Under the pieces are notes generated by a model, which was given only the letters and a program-made list of their open reading frames with translations, had not been told where the DNA came from and searched no databases. This document shows, piece after piece, positions 25,530 to 34,128 of a stretch of 64,000 bases of DNA. The stretch is from Hamadaea tsunoensis DSM 44101 (GTDB taxonomy: Bacteria > Actinomycetota > Actinomycetes > Mycobacteriales > Micromonosporaceae): NCBI RefSeq assembly GCF_000428945.1, contig NZ_AUAX01000028.1, positions 1 through 64,000 of the forward strand, in the 5' to 3' direction. Positions within the stretch are counted from its first letter, which is position 1. Every line of letters begins with the position of its first letter. Position numbers and translations under genes: made by a program.

Positions 25530-26516
25530 GATGAGCCGCTGGACGAGCGCGGTGGCCGGCCAGGTCTCCTCCCCCGCCCGCGTGGCGGCGATCATCCGGC
25601 GGGCCAGCGGCACGAGCGTGATCGGCACCAGCCGCGTACCCGGATGCGGCCGCACGACCGCGGGCACGAGCGCGATGCCGAGGCCGGCCGCCACCAGCCG
25701 CTGGACCACGTCGAGGCTGTCCACCCCGTGGGTCACGTCGGGCGCGAACCCGGCGAGCGCGGTGAACCGGCGTACGAGTTCCTCGTCGTCGTCCGCGCGG
25801 CTGTTGACGATCCACGACGCGCCGGCCAGGACTCGCAGGTCCTCGGCCCGCGCTATACCCGTCGGCAGGCCCGTCGGCACAGGATGGGCCGAGGCGTCAT
25901 CGTGACCGGAGGAGCTGTGACCTGAGGCGCTGTGACCTGAGGACCTGTGACCTGAGGCGCTGTGACCTGAGGACCTGTGACCTGAAGCGCTGCCGGCCGG
26001 CAGCGCGAGGAGCATCGGCACCTCGCAGAGCATCTCGGTGACGATCATCGGCGGCGGCGTACGCGGAACCAGCGAGTACTCGTAGACGAGACCCAGTTCG
26101 GCGCGGCCGGCCCGCAGCAGCCGTATCGTCTCCGGCGGTTCCCGCTCGTAGAGCTCGATCCGCAGACCGGGATGCGTCTCACGCAGCCGCACGGCGACCT
26201 CGACCACGTCGGCTTCGAGCGCGCTGCTGTACGCCGCGACGCGTACCGTCCCCTGTGGATGGTCGGCGGCCAGGGCCGTCCGGGCGGCGCCCATCTCGGT
26301 CAGGATGCGCCGCGCATGCGGCAGGAACGCCCGGCCGGCCGCGGTCAGCCGCAGCCGCCGGCCGTCGGGTTCGGCCAGCGCCGAGCCGACCGTCTTCTCC
26401 AGCCCGGCCAACTGCTGGGAGACGGCCGACGTGCCGTAGCCGGTGGCCGCCGCCACCGCCCGCAGGGTGCCCCGGTCGGCCAGTTCGACCAGCACGCGCA
26501 GCTGACGAAGATCCAT
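25500..26516 (-). CDS. LysR-family regulator with repeat insertion
   Basis: 338 residues. HTH at the N-terminus (MDLRQLRVLVELADRGTLRAVAAATGYGTSAVSQQLAGLEK), then the effector domain (GTVRVAAYSSALEADVV, HPGLRIELYE, GLVYEYSLV). Residues about 176-206 are a Ser/Gly/His repeat (SGHRSSGHSA type) inserted in the effector domain, and the last residues are EHARGEHA from the downstream array. Divergent to an EamA-type exporter, its likely target. Confidence 0.9.
   Translation of the reverse strand: MDLRQLRVLVELADRGTLRAVAAATGYGTSAVSQQLAGLEKTVGSALAEPDGRRLRLTAAGRAFLPHARRILTEMGAARTALAADHPQGTVRVAAYSSALEADVVEVAVRLRETHPGLRIELYEREPPETIRLLRAGRAELGLVYEYSLVPRTPPPMIVTEMLCEVPMLLALPAGSASGHRSSGHSASGHRSSGHSASGHSSSGHDDASAHPVPTGLPTGIARAEDLRVLAGASWIVNSRADDDEELVRRFTALAGFAPDVTHGVDSLDVVQRLVAAGLGIALVPAVVRPHPGTRLVPITLVPLARRMIAATRAGEETWPATALVQRLIGEHARGEHA
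25900..25989. repeat. 15-bp x6 repeat inside the LysR gene
   Basis: Units ctgtgacctgaggcg/ctgtgacctgaggac alternate at 25915-25989 after a diverged unit (25900-25914). The alternation means the active period is 30 bp built of 15-bp halves. All in frame with the LysR gene. Confidence 0.93.
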
Positions 26517-26622
26517 CCCTTCATTGTGCGCCCGTCGGCCGGGCGATCATCCGCGATTCGCGGATGGTCCGTCCACGTACCCGCGCTGGACGCGGCCGTC
26601 CGGGCGCGGTTGAGTGGAGATC

Positions 26623-27921
26623 ATGACCACCCCTGCCCACCCGGCCACCGGCACCGCAGTACCTGGCACAGCCGTGCCCGGCACCGTCCTCGTGCTGGGC
26701 TCGATGCTGTCGGTGCAACTGGGCACGGCCCTGGCCACGCCGATCTTCCCGGAACTCGGCGCGGCCGGCACCGCCTGGATGCGGCTGGCCTGGGCGGCGG
26801 TCTTCCTGCTGATCGTGGTCCGCCCGCGCCTGCGGGGCCGTTCCGTGCGGGATTTCGCGGCCGCGGCCGCCCTCGGCGCCACCTCGGCCGCGCTGACCGT
26901 CCTCTTCTTCGCCGCCGTCGCCCGGATCCCGATCGGCGTCGCGGCCACCATCGAGTTCCTCGGCCCGCTCGCCGTCGCCCTCGCCGCCTCCCGGCGCCGC
27001 GCCGACCTGCTCTGGTCGCTCCTGGCCGCCGCCGGCGTCGCCCTGATGAGCAGCGGCGCGTTCACCGGATCACCCGGCGACTGGCCGGCCGGGCTCGGCT
27101 TCGCCCTCGCGGCCGCGGGCTGCTGGGCGGCGTACATCCTGCTCACCCGGAAGGTCGGCGCGCGCTGGTCCGGCTTCGAAGGCCTGTCGATGTCCATCGC
27201 CGTCGCCGCGATCGTCGCCGCGCCGCTCGGGGCCACCCAGGCCGCGCCAGGCATCAGCGTACGCACGGTCGCGATCACGGCCGGCCTCGCGCTGCTCCTG
27301 CCCGTTCTCCCGTACGCGCTGGAGATGCTGGCCCTGCGCCGCATGCCGGTACGCGATTTCAGCATCATGATGAGCGTCGAGCCCGCGATCGGGGCGATGA
27401 TCGGGCTGGCCCTGCTGCACCAGGTGCTGACGGCCGCCCAGTATCTCGGCATCGCCCTGGTCATCGTCACGAACATCGTCGTGACCCGGCGGTCCGCCGG
27501 CGGGCGTCCACCGGAGAGCCGTGAGCGAGGCGCACGGCGTACGCCTCGCTCAGAAGATCAACCGAGGTCCGAGACGGGTCAGCCGAGGTCGAAGACGGCG
27601 GTGGCCCCGAGGACCAGCAGCAGCGAGGTGACCGCCACGACGGCGAGCGAGAGCGCGCCGACGAGGAAGGGCCGCCAGCCGCTCTTCGCGAAGGCCCGCA
27701 GGTCGGTGTTGAGCCCGACGCCCGCGAAGGTCAGCAGGAACGCCCACTTGGAGACGTTGCCCAGGCTCGCGATGTCACCCTTGGTGAACACTCCCCAGGT
27801 GGCGAGCGCCGAGACCGCGATGAACCCGAGCACGAACTTGGGAAACTTCTCCCACACGAACCTCGCCCGGTTGCCGAAGCCGGAGGCGACCCCGGCCGCC
27901 TGCCCGCGCGAGGCCCAGTAG
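26623..27921 (+). CDS. EamA/RhtA-type exporter with long antisense extension
   Basis: 432 residues from ATG 26623 (GGAG just upstream). Residues 1-300 form about ten transmembrane segments in the RhtA/EamA style ([29 protein letters not shown]). The usual protein ends near there. The frame then runs another 130 residues, rich in Arg, Ser and Pro, antisense to the convergent YeiH gene by 343 bp. The natural stop was probably lost near 27500-27560, where a hairpin and a short repeat sit. The N-terminus also has a short TAVPG repeat. Confidence 0.8.
   Translation: MTTPAHPATGTAVPGTAVPGTVLVLGSMLSVQLGTALATPIFPELGAAGTAWMRLAWAAVFLLIVVRPRLRGRSVRDFAAAAALGATSAALTVLFFAAVARIPIGVAATIEFLGPLAVALAASRRRADLLWSLLAAAGVALMSSGAFTGSPGDWPAGLGFALAAAGCWAAYILLTRKVGARWSGFEGLSMSIAVAAIVAAPLGATQAAPGISVRTVAITAGLALLLPVLPYALEMLALRRMPVRDFSIMMSVEPAIGAMIGLALLHQVLTAAQYLGIALVIVTNIVVTRRSAGGRPPESRERGARRTPRSEDQPRSETGQPRSKTAVAPRTSSSEVTATTASESAPTRKGRQPLFAKARRSVLSPTPAKVSRNAHLETLPRLAMSPLVNTPQVASAETAMNPSTNLGNFSHTNLARLPKPEATPAACPREAQ
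27522..27552. terminator. Hairpin between convergent exporter genes
   Basis: tgagcgaggcg (27522-27532) pairs perfectly with cgcctcgctca (27542-27552), 9-nt loop. It lies at the expected end of the EamA gene and 27 bp beyond the YeiH stop, so it may terminate both. Confidence 0.6.
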
Positions 27922-28679
27922 AGCGCGAAACCGAGCACCACGAACCCGATGAGCGCGTTGCGGGTGCTCTTGACGAGAACGGCGATGTTCTGCGCCTCCG
28001 GCCCGTAGATCGCGCCGGTGGCCGTGGTTTCGGCGGTGTTGTCGACCGCCAGGCCCGCCCACAGCCCGAACGCGTGCTGGCTCAGGTGCAGCGCGTGCCC
28101 GATCGCCGGGAACGAGAACAGCGCAACAGCGCCCAGCGCGAGAATCGCCGCGATGGAGTAGCCCGACTCCTCGTCGTCCGCCTCGATGGCGCCCTTCCCC
28201 GCGATGATCGCCGAGACGCCGCAGATGGCCGTGCCGATCGCCAGCAGAGAGCCCAGCTTCCCCTTGAGCCCGAACGCCTTGCTCAGCAGCAGCACGGTCG
28301 TGACCGCGATCGTGCCGTCGATCAGGATCAGGCCGAGGCTCACCCCGCCGACCTTCGCGAGGTCACCCAGAATGAACCGGGCCCCCAGCAGCACGATGCC
28401 GATCTTCAACCAGAACTCGTACGTGCCGACGCCCGGCCGGAAGATCGGATGTACGCCGATCGTGTTCGCGATGATCAGCCCGAGCACGATCGCCCACAGG
28501 ACATACTCGATGTCGGGCAGATGCGTACCGGTCTTCGCGGCGACGACCTTCAACTCGGCCTGGGCCCACTTGCCCGCGAGACCGATGACGATCAGCAGCA
28601 GAATCCCCGGAACATAGCGGAGAACCGGTACGCCGGTGAACCGGTCGGCCCAGGGGCGAGGTGCGGTCGCGGTGGACAT
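27579..28679 (-). CDS. YeiH-family putative sulfate/sulfite exporter
   Basis: 366 residues from ATG 28679 with GGGGAG upstream. About ten transmembrane segments and the family blocks [44 protein letters not shown] and [16 protein letters not shown] identify UPF0324/YeiH. Thought to export sulfate or sulfite; direct evidence in the family is limited. The terminal 21 bp (DLG plus stop) is duplicated downstream. Overlaps a 60-aa membrane protein gene nearly end to start (8 bp apart). Confidence 0.88.
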   Translation of the reverse strand: MSTATAPRPWADRFTGVPVLRYVPGILLLIVIGLAGKWAQAELKVVAAKTGTHLPDIEYVLWAIVLGLIIANTIGVHPIFRPGVGTYEFWLKIGIVLLGARFILGDLAKVGGVSLGLILIDGTIAVTTVLLLSKAFGLKGKLGSLLAIGTAICGVSAIIAGKGAIEADDEESGYSIAAILALGAVALFSFPAIGHALHLSQHAFGLWAGLAVDNTAETTATGAIYGPEAQNIAVLVKSTRNALIGFVVLGFALYWASRGQAAGVASGFGNRARFVWEKFPKFVLGFIAVSALATWGVFTKGDIASLGNVSKWAFLLTFAGVGLNTDLRAFAKSGWRPFLVGALSLAVVAVTSLLLVLGATAVFDLG

Positions 28680-28687
28680 GCGCTCCC

Positions 28688-28870
28688 CTACTTGATCAGC
28701 GGAATGGTGACGGTGTCCCACGGAATCGCGGGCAGGACCCTAACGGCCGCGAGCACGGCGAACACCGCGCCGACCGCGACGGCGATCCAGTCGACCGGAA
28801 CGCCGCGCCGCGGCCCGGCCGGGTCGGTCGCCGGGGTTTCGGCGGCGGCCGGCTGAACGTCTTGGGACAT
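28688..28870 (-). CDS. 60-residue membrane protein upstream of YeiH
   Basis: ATG 28870 behind GGGAG. Soluble Pro/Ala-rich head, then one or two hydrophobic segments ([26 protein letters not shown]) and ending IPLIK. Its stop lies 8 bp before the YeiH start, so they are co-translated. I do not recognise the family; a small partner subunit of the exporter is possible. Confidence 0.65.
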   Translation of the reverse strand: MSQDVQPAAAETPATDPAGPRRGVPVDWIAVAVGAVFAVLAAVRVLPAIPWDTVTIPLIK

Positions 28871-29325
28871 GAGGACTCCCGACAGGGCGTACGCCACCGG
28901 CACCCGGACTGCCCGGATGCCGTTGGGGCACAAGGGTTGTGTACGGCGGTTGGCGCAAACGGTAGACAGCGGGCGAGGCGCGGGTCAATACCCTACCAAC
29001 CAGATAGATTTTAAATGTTTTGAAACCATCTATGGCACTCAGGAGCAGACGACCTGGATACTGAAGCCGCACCGATGGCATCTACCGGAATACATGCGGT
29101 ACGGTCCAATCGCACGGCGGCGGGCCGAATGGAGCACTCCGGCGGCGTACACGTCCAGGATGAGCCGGTCGACTTGATCGCTGGCCAGCCCAGCCATAGT
29201 CTCGATCCGCGACTGCCGGTCGACGAAGATCACTTGAGTTGCCACAGACCAGTTGATCTACCCGCGATTGGTCATCGCGTCCACGTGCGACACGTCACAA
29301 GCCGATCAACCTCTGGACGGTACAG
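28871..29325. other. Intergenic region with one doubtful reading frame
   Basis: 455 bp holding the promoter of the small protein-YeiH operon. A 68-codon minus-strand frame (29039-29245) has protein-like wording (FVDRQSRIETMAGLASDQVDRLILDVYAAG) but no neighbour or ribosome site to support it. An AT-rich block at 28990-29030 (agatagattttaaatg) may be a promoter. Confidence 0.35.
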
Positions 29326-29826
29326 GTGCCGCAGTCACGACCCCTCCCGGACGCACAGGACTGGACGGTGCGGGGCCTGTCCCTGCCTGCTGCGCTGATC
29401 TCACTGCTCGAAACCAGAGGCTGGCTGCCCCCAGGGCCACGAGTACTGCATGACGTCATACCGTGGTTCGCCGACCCGCTCATGTTCATGGCAGACCTGC
29501 ATGACATGCGGCTACAGAACAAGGCGCTGGACTCCATCGCCGACAACTCCTCGCTCAGCTCCCTGTTCCGCATCACTCGCGCCAGTCAGACCGGACGAGA
29601 CCTCGACCTCCCCTGGCTCGACGCCGACCAGGCCGTACTGATCGCCGTCAACGAGCATGCCGGCGACGATGTCGCGCTCGCTCTGGACTACCGCACCGAC
29701 GCGGCCAATCCACGAGTCGTCGCATCAGACATCTGGTCAGACGCCACCCAGCACTCCTGGCGGATCGTCACGCCCACCTTCACCGATCTTCTCGCGGCAT
29801 TCAATCGATCAGCATCAACTGAATAA
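29326..29826 (+). CDS. SMI1/KNR4-like protein
   Basis: 166 residues, GTG start with weak ribosome site. The second half (DLDLPWLDADQAVLIAVNEHAGDDVALALDYRTD..VVASDIWSD..WRIVTPTFTDLLAAF) has the wording of SMI1/KNR4 (SUKH) proteins, often immunity proteins of contact-dependent toxins. No toxin gene is adjacent. Alternative: an orphan SUKH protein with another role. Confidence 0.7.
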   Translation: MPQSRPLPDAQDWTVRGLSLPAALISLLETRGWLPPGPRVLHDVIPWFADPLMFMADLHDMRLQNKALDSIADNSSLSSLFRITRASQTGRDLDLPWLDADQAVLIAVNEHAGDDVALALDYRTDAANPRVVASDIWSDATQHSWRIVTPTFTDLLAAFNRSASTE

Positions 29827-29933
29827 CCCTACGCCTCGGAGTGTTGATCGTGTCCGTCCGTTATAGACACTGAACTGCTCGTAACTGGGGCTTGGCCTGC
29901 GGTTTGTCATACGTGGCGCCTAGTCTTCGTCGT

Positions 29934-31439
29934 GTGGGTGAGGCGTTGGCCGGGCAGTTGTCGGAGGCGGTGCGGGGGCTGCTGGACGCGCCGTTGTCCT
30001 CGCTGCCCGACGACGCCCTCCTTGCCGAGCTCTCCCTGCTGTTCACCGCGACCCAGCAGCTGACCGCCCGGGTCGTGGCGGAGGTCGGCGAGGCCGCATC
30101 CCGTGGCATTCCTGCCGCGCACGGCGCCTCCGGTACGCGCGCCTGGCTGGCTGAGCTGCTCAGCATCTCGGTACGCTCCGCCGCCGGGCTGACGAAGCTG
30201 GCCGAGCGGCTGCCGCGCCAGCCTGTCGTGGCGCAGGCATGGGCCCGCGGGGCGCTGAACACCGAGCAGGCGCAAGCAATCTCGGCACTGGTCGCAGACC
30301 TGCCCCCGGAGGTCGGATCGGCCGGGAAGGCCCGGGCCGAACAGGCGCTCACCGACCTGGCCGTGGGCCAGAAGTTGCGGCCGGAGACCCTGGCAGCGCA
30401 CCGACGCTCCATCCTGGAGACAGTTTCGCCGGAGATCGCCGAGGACCGCCTACGGCGCGAACTCGAACGAGCCAACCGGTCGGCGTACCTACGACGGGCG
30501 TTCACCCTCACACCCAACGGCGAAGGCGAATACCGGATCACGGGCGTACTCGACAGCGCGGCCGCCGCCTATGTGCGGGCAGCACTGGATCCGATCAGCG
30601 CCCCCGGCGCACTGGGTTCGCTGCTCGGGCAGCCACCATCCGCAGACGGTGCCGGACCTTCGGGCAGAGGTGCGCCCGGGTCTGGTTCCGCTGGCGCCAT
30701 AGATGCGGACGGCGATGCAGCGACATCCGGTGGCGGCGGGCCGGACTTGGATGGCGACGCGCCGGGTTTGGCTGATGGCGGGCCGGGCTTGCCTGATGGC
30801 GTGTCGGGCTTCGCCGGCGGCTTGTCGGCGCGGTTCGCCGACGCGCTGGACGACGCCGGCCGTGATACCCGGAGTGCCGCCGCCCGGCGCGCGGACGCTC
30901 TGACCTTCCTGTGCGCCCAGGCCCTCGCCGACGGTGAACTCCCGAGGTCCGGCGGCGAGCGACCGCAGCTCGTCGTCACTCTGTCCTGGGAGCAGCTGCG
31001 TGAGCAGCTCGGCCACGGCCTGCTCGACACCGGCGACCTGCTCACCCCGGAAACCGTGCGGCGCCTCGCCTGCGACGCGCAGATCATCCCCGCCGTCCTC
31101 GGCGGCGACGGCCGGGTCCTCGACGTCGGCCGCGCCCGGCGGCTGATCGACGGTTCACTGCGGCGGGCCCTCGTGCTGCGCGACCGAGGCTGCGCCTGGC
31201 CGGGTTGCGACCGCCCGCCGCGCTGGTGCGAGGGACACCATGTCGTGTCATGGTCCGACGGCGGCCCGACCAGCCTCGACAACTCGGTCCTGCTCTGCGG
31301 CCACCACCACCGTGAGATCCATCGTGGCGCCTGGCAGGTCCGCATCAACCTCAGCGACGGGCGGCCGGACTTCCTGCCGCCGAGGCACCTCGACCCGCTG
31401 CAACGCCCGCGCCGCAACATGATCCACCGGCGGACATGA
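29934..31439 (+). CDS. DUF222/13E12-type HNH endonuclease
   Basis: About 501 residues from GTG 29934 (an in-frame TTG at 29892 is possible). A TAGTCT hexamer 7 bp before the GTG suggests a leaderless transcript. DUF222 helices at residues 1-220 and the HNH site CAWPGCDRPPRWCEGHHVVSWSDGG..LCGHHHREIHRG at the end. A Gly/Asp-rich low-complexity linker (about residues 237-300) separates them. Members are abundant in actinobacteria, presumed DNA endonucleases of unknown role, often in mobile contexts. Confidence 0.88.
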   Translation: MGEALAGQLSEAVRGLLDAPLSSLPDDALLAELSLLFTATQQLTARVVAEVGEAASRGIPAAHGASGTRAWLAELLSISVRSAAGLTKLAERLPRQPVVAQAWARGALNTEQAQAISALVADLPPEVGSAGKARAEQALTDLAVGQKLRPETLAAHRRSILETVSPEIAEDRLRRELERANRSAYLRRAFTLTPNGEGEYRITGVLDSAAAAYVRAALDPISAPGALGSLLGQPPSADGAGPSGRGAPGSGSAGAIDADGDAATSGGGGPDLDGDAPGLADGGPGLPDGVSGFAGGLSARFADALDDAGRDTRSAAARRADALTFLCAQALADGELPRSGGERPQLVVTLSWEQLREQLGHGLLDTGDLLTPETVRRLACDAQIIPAVLGGDGRVLDVGRARRLIDGSLRRALVLRDRGCAWPGCDRPPRWCEGHHVVSWSDGGPTSLDNSVLLCGHHHREIHRGAWQVRINLSDGRPDFLPPRHLDPLQRPRRNMIHRRT

Positions 31440-31570
31440 GCCGGCAGCGACTGAGCTACTTCCGGAGGTGGGCTACCGACGCACATGGGCTGCCTGCGGG
31501 AAAGGGCTGCCTGCGGGAAGGGGCTGCCTGCGGACCTGAGTTACCTGCGGGCGTGAGCTACCGCGGACGT
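31438..31570 (+). repeat. 17-bp repeat array starting at the HNH stop codon
   Basis: Units of about 17 bp (gagctacttccggaggt, gggctgcctgcgggaaa type) run from the last bases of the HNH stop codon (tga 31437-31439) to 31570. Three consecutive copies at 31487-31537 are nearly identical. It fills the gap to the convergent monooxygenase. Confidence 0.85.
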
Positions 31571-31602
31571 GAGCTGCGTTGCCTGGCTCTCGCTTCAGCC
31601 GA

Positions 31603-33114
31603 TCATGAGCCGAAGGACGCCGCCATCCGCCGCCGCAACGCGGGCACACGGTTCACCATACGCAGCACTGTCTTGAACATCGCCGTACGCGCCCGGTTGG
31701 GCGTACCGGCCTGGCGGGTGTTGCGCAGGGACAGCTTGACCGCGCGGAAACCGTAATCGAGCATCTCCCGCTCGTAGCGACCGAGCGAGTCGAGCACGCC
31801 GAGCTCCCCGCGGGCCGCCGCGATCAGGTTGCGGCGCAACAGATCCGCGTCCCGCAGGGCGGTGTTGGCACCGATACCGCCCATCGGCGTCATGTTGTGA
31901 ATCGCATCGCCGAGCAACGTCACCGGACCTGTACGCCACGGCGACACGGGTGCGGCGCTCTTGAGCGGGACGGCGTTGACCGTCTGCGGGTCGCTTCCGG
32001 CGAACAGGTCACGCAGCGCGGGCGACCACGTCCGGGTGCGGTCCAGCACGAACCGGATCAACTCGTCCCCCGGCATCTCCGCGGCGCCGGGCGGGAACTG
32101 GTCGGCCGCATCCGCGTACGCCCAGAAGGTGTAGTCGGCGGTGTTGTCGAGTAGGAAGTTGTCGAGAAGGAAGTTGTCGACAAGCAGGCCGGCGGGCAGG
32201 TCGGGGCGAGTCGCGACGGTCTTGCGGTCGTGTTTCCAGACTGCGGTGAACAGGAACCCGCGATCAGCGGGGATCACCATGTTGGCGTCCTCGGCCAGCG
32301 CGCGCGGCAATGCGGCCGAACCGTCGTGGCGGTACTTGCCGGCGACGGCGAGGACGCCGGTGTCGTCACGACGCGCGTGCGGCAGCAACTGGTGTCGTAC
32401 GCGCGAGTTGGCGCCGTCGGCCCCGACGAGGATGTCGGCGTTGGCTGTGGTTCCGTCCTCGAAGTACGCGGTGACCCCACCGGGACCGACCTCGTAGCGC
32501 ACGAATCTCTTCCCCAGCCGCAGAACCCCCTCCGAGCCAGGGCTGTCCGAACCAGCACCACCCGAACCAGCACCACCCGAAACGGCACCACCCGAAACGG
32601 CACCACTCGAAGCAGCACCAACCGAAGCGGCGCCACTCGAAGCAGTGCCAACCGAAGCAGCGCCAACCGGAACAGCGCCAACCGGAACAGCGCCATTCGT
32701 GGCAGCGCCCATCGGAGCAGCGCCAACCGGAGCAGCACCGTCCAACCCAGACAGTAGGACCTCGCGCAGGCTGATCCGGCTGACGCCGTAGTGGCGGGCG
32801 GTCGGGTCCTGGTGGCCGGCGATCTCGGCGCCGGTGAAGCGCAGCAGGTCGGACAGCTGGTCGGTGGTGAAGCCGAAGCCGCCGTCGGTGGACGAGACGG
32901 TGGCGAGGAACTCTTCCCAATTGGACCGGGGCAAGCATGCATGCAGGGCGCTGCTGCCGTGCGGATTGATGTGGATGCGGTAGCCCTGCAACCAGTCGGT
33001 ACGCGCCTGCGCCCGCTCGTAGACGGCCACACCGATGCCGGCCTGCCGGAGCCCGTGCGCGAGCGCCAGCCCGCCGATACCGCCACCGATGATCATCACT
33101 CGCAAGTCCTTCAC
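31603..33114 (-). CDS. FAD-dependent monooxygenase with 70-residue repeat insertion
   Basis: About 503 residues from the GTG at 33114; start uncertain (GTG 33129, ATG 33096 possible). PHBH-type aromatic hydroxylase: MIIGGGIGGLALAHGLRQAG, YRIHINPHG, LVGADGANSRVR and GDAIHNMTPMGGIGANTALRDA. Uses NAD(P)H and oxygen on an aromatic substrate, unknown here. Residues about 124-194 are a GAxxV pentapeptide repeat inserted between the LREVLL helix and the RFVRYEV strand; a second repeat (FLLDN) is in the C-half. Divergent to TetR, likely its target. Confidence 0.88.
   Translation of the reverse strand: MKDLRVMIIGGGIGGLALAHGLRQAGIGVAVYERAQARTDWLQGYRIHINPHGSSALHACLPRSNWEEFLATVSSTDGGFGFTTDQLSDLLRFTGAEIAGHQDPTARHYGVSRISLREVLLSGLDGAAPVGAAPMGAATNGAVPVGAVPVGAASVGTASSGAASVGAASSGAVSGGAVSGGAGSGGAGSDSPGSEGVLRLGKRFVRYEVGPGGVTAYFEDGTTANADILVGADGANSRVRHQLLPHARRDDTGVLAVAGKYRHDGSAALPRALAEDANMVIPADRGFLFTAVWKHDRKTVATRPDLPAGLLVDNFLLDNFLLDNTADYTFWAYADAADQFPPGAAEMPGDELIRFVLDRTRTWSPALRDLFAGSDPQTVNAVPLKSAAPVSPWRTGPVTLLGDAIHNMTPMGGIGANTALRDADLLRRNLIAAARGELGVLDSLGRYEREMLDYGFRAVKLSLRNTRQAGTPNRARTAMFKTVLRMVNRVPALRRRMAASFGS
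32146..32190. repeat. 15-bp x3 repeat in the FAD monooxygenase
   Basis: gtcgagtaggaagtt, gtcgagaaggaagtt and gtcgacaagcaggcc encode the LLVDN FLLDN FLLDN segment in frame. Confidence 0.93.
32534..32743. repeat. 15-bp x14 repeat in the FAD monooxygenase
   Basis: Fourteen 15-bp units (gaacc/gaagc-agcaccaccc type, first at 32534, last ending 32743). Neighbouring units are most alike, as expected from stepwise duplication, and the frame is kept throughout. Confidence 0.95.
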
Positions 33115-33146
33115 GTCTTCAGTCTTCACGCGTACATCTGTTTTTG

Positions 33147-33162
33147 TCAACCATACGTTTGA
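33147..33162. promoter_or_regulatory. Candidate TetR operator
   Basis: tcaaccatacgtttga is a 16-bp imperfect palindrome (12 of 16 positions symmetric) in the divergent gap between the FAD monooxygenase and the TetR gene. It overlaps a TTGACA-like -35 element on the monooxygenase strand, so repression of that gene is plausible. Confidence 0.5.
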
Positions 33163-33210
33163 TTAGCTCACGTGCATAGATGACTCTGCTTGATCCGCTA
33201 TCGTGTGCCC

Positions 33211-34056
33211 ATGAGCCAGCCACGCCGGTCACCCCGCGCCGAAGAGCGCAAACGGGACCCCGAGCGGACCCGGGAGAAGATCCTCGACGCGGCCGTCGTC
33301 GAGTTCGGCGAGCACGGGTACGCCGGTGCGCGCATCAGCGCCATCGCGAGCCGGGCCGGAGTGAACCAGCAGCTGATCTCGTACTACTTCGACGGCAAGG
33401 AAGGCCTCTACCGGGCGCTCATGGAGCAGTGGCGGTCGGTCAGCGGCGAGATCAACCGTCCTGACGTCCCGCTGCACGCGGTCGTCGGCGGCTTCGTCCG
33501 CGCGTCGGTCGAGCAGCGGTCGTGGTCACGCTTGCTCGCCTGGCAGGGTCTGACCGAAACGGAATCCGGCTCAGGAAGCGAGTCCGGGCCAGCAAGCAAC
33601 TCCGGAGCCAAGCGCGAGTCCGGGGCCGAGCACGAGTCCGAGGCTGAGCACGAGTCCGAGGCTGAGCACGAGTCCGAGGCTGAGCACGGGTCCGGGCCAA
33701 AGAGCGAGTCCGAGGCCGGGAACAGATCCACGGCGCAGGCAGGGACCGGTACGCCCGACCCCTACTTCGACGCGATGGTCGCCGACGTACGCCGGCGCCA
33801 GGCCCACGGCGAGATCGCCGCCGATCTCGATCCGGCGTACGTGCTGCTGGTGATGTTCACGGCGGCCCTGGCTCCGACGGTGATCCCGCACATCGTCCGG
33901 CGCATCACGGGCCGGGCGGCGGACTCACCGGAATTCCTCGACGAGTACGCCGACCAACTCCGCCGGATCACGGCACACCTGGCAGCGGACAGCCCTGCCG
34001 CGGAAAGCCCTGCCACAAAGAGCCCTGCCGCAGAGAACTCAGCCACGGAAGGCTGA
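33211..34056 (+). CDS. TetR/AcrR-family regulator with repeat insertion
   Basis: 281 residues from ATG 33211. N-terminal HTH (EKILDAAVVEFGEHGYAGARISAIASRAGVNQQLISYYFDGKEGLYRAL) and the usual alpha-helical ligand domain. Residues 118-177 are ten six-residue units (ESEAEH, ESGPAS) rich in Glu, Ser and Ala, inserted in the ligand domain. The C-terminus (SPAAESPATKSPAAE) comes from another array that runs past the stop. Probably represses the divergent monooxygenase. The insertion should be tolerated only if it loops out. Confidence 0.9.
   Translation: MSQPRRSPRAEERKRDPERTREKILDAAVVEFGEHGYAGARISAIASRAGVNQQLISYYFDGKEGLYRALMEQWRSVSGEINRPDVPLHAVVGGFVRASVEQRSWSRLLAWQGLTETESGSGSESGPASNSGAKRESGAEHESEAEHESEAEHESEAEHGSGPKSESEAGNRSTAQAGTGTPDPYFDAMVADVRRRQAHGEIAADLDPAYVLLVMFTAALAPTVIPHIVRRITGRAADSPEFLDEYADQLRRITAHLAADSPAAESPATKSPAAENSATEG
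33562..33741 (+). repeat. 18-bp x10 repeat in the TetR gene
   Basis: Ten 18-bp units in frame; three consecutive units encoding ESEAEH are identical or nearly so (gagtccgaggctgagcac). Outer units are diverged, implying growth from the middle. Confidence 0.95.
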
Positions 34057-34126
34057 GCCGCAGACAGCCCCGCCACGGAAGACCTCAGTCACAGAAGGCT
34101 CAGCCCCGGAAGACCCAGCCGCCGAG
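33991..34126 (+). repeat. 15-bp array at and beyond the TetR stop codon
   Basis: Nine units of agccctgccgcggaa type from 33991 to 34126. The stop codon (34054-34056) falls in the fifth unit; four further units lie in the intergenic space and reach within 3 bp of the convergent neighbour's stop. Confidence 0.92.
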
Positions 34127-34128
34127 GG

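Noticed and set aside
29039..29245. 68-codon minus-strand protein
   Set aside because: Protein-like wording but no ribosome site, partner or length support; listed only inside the intergenic note.
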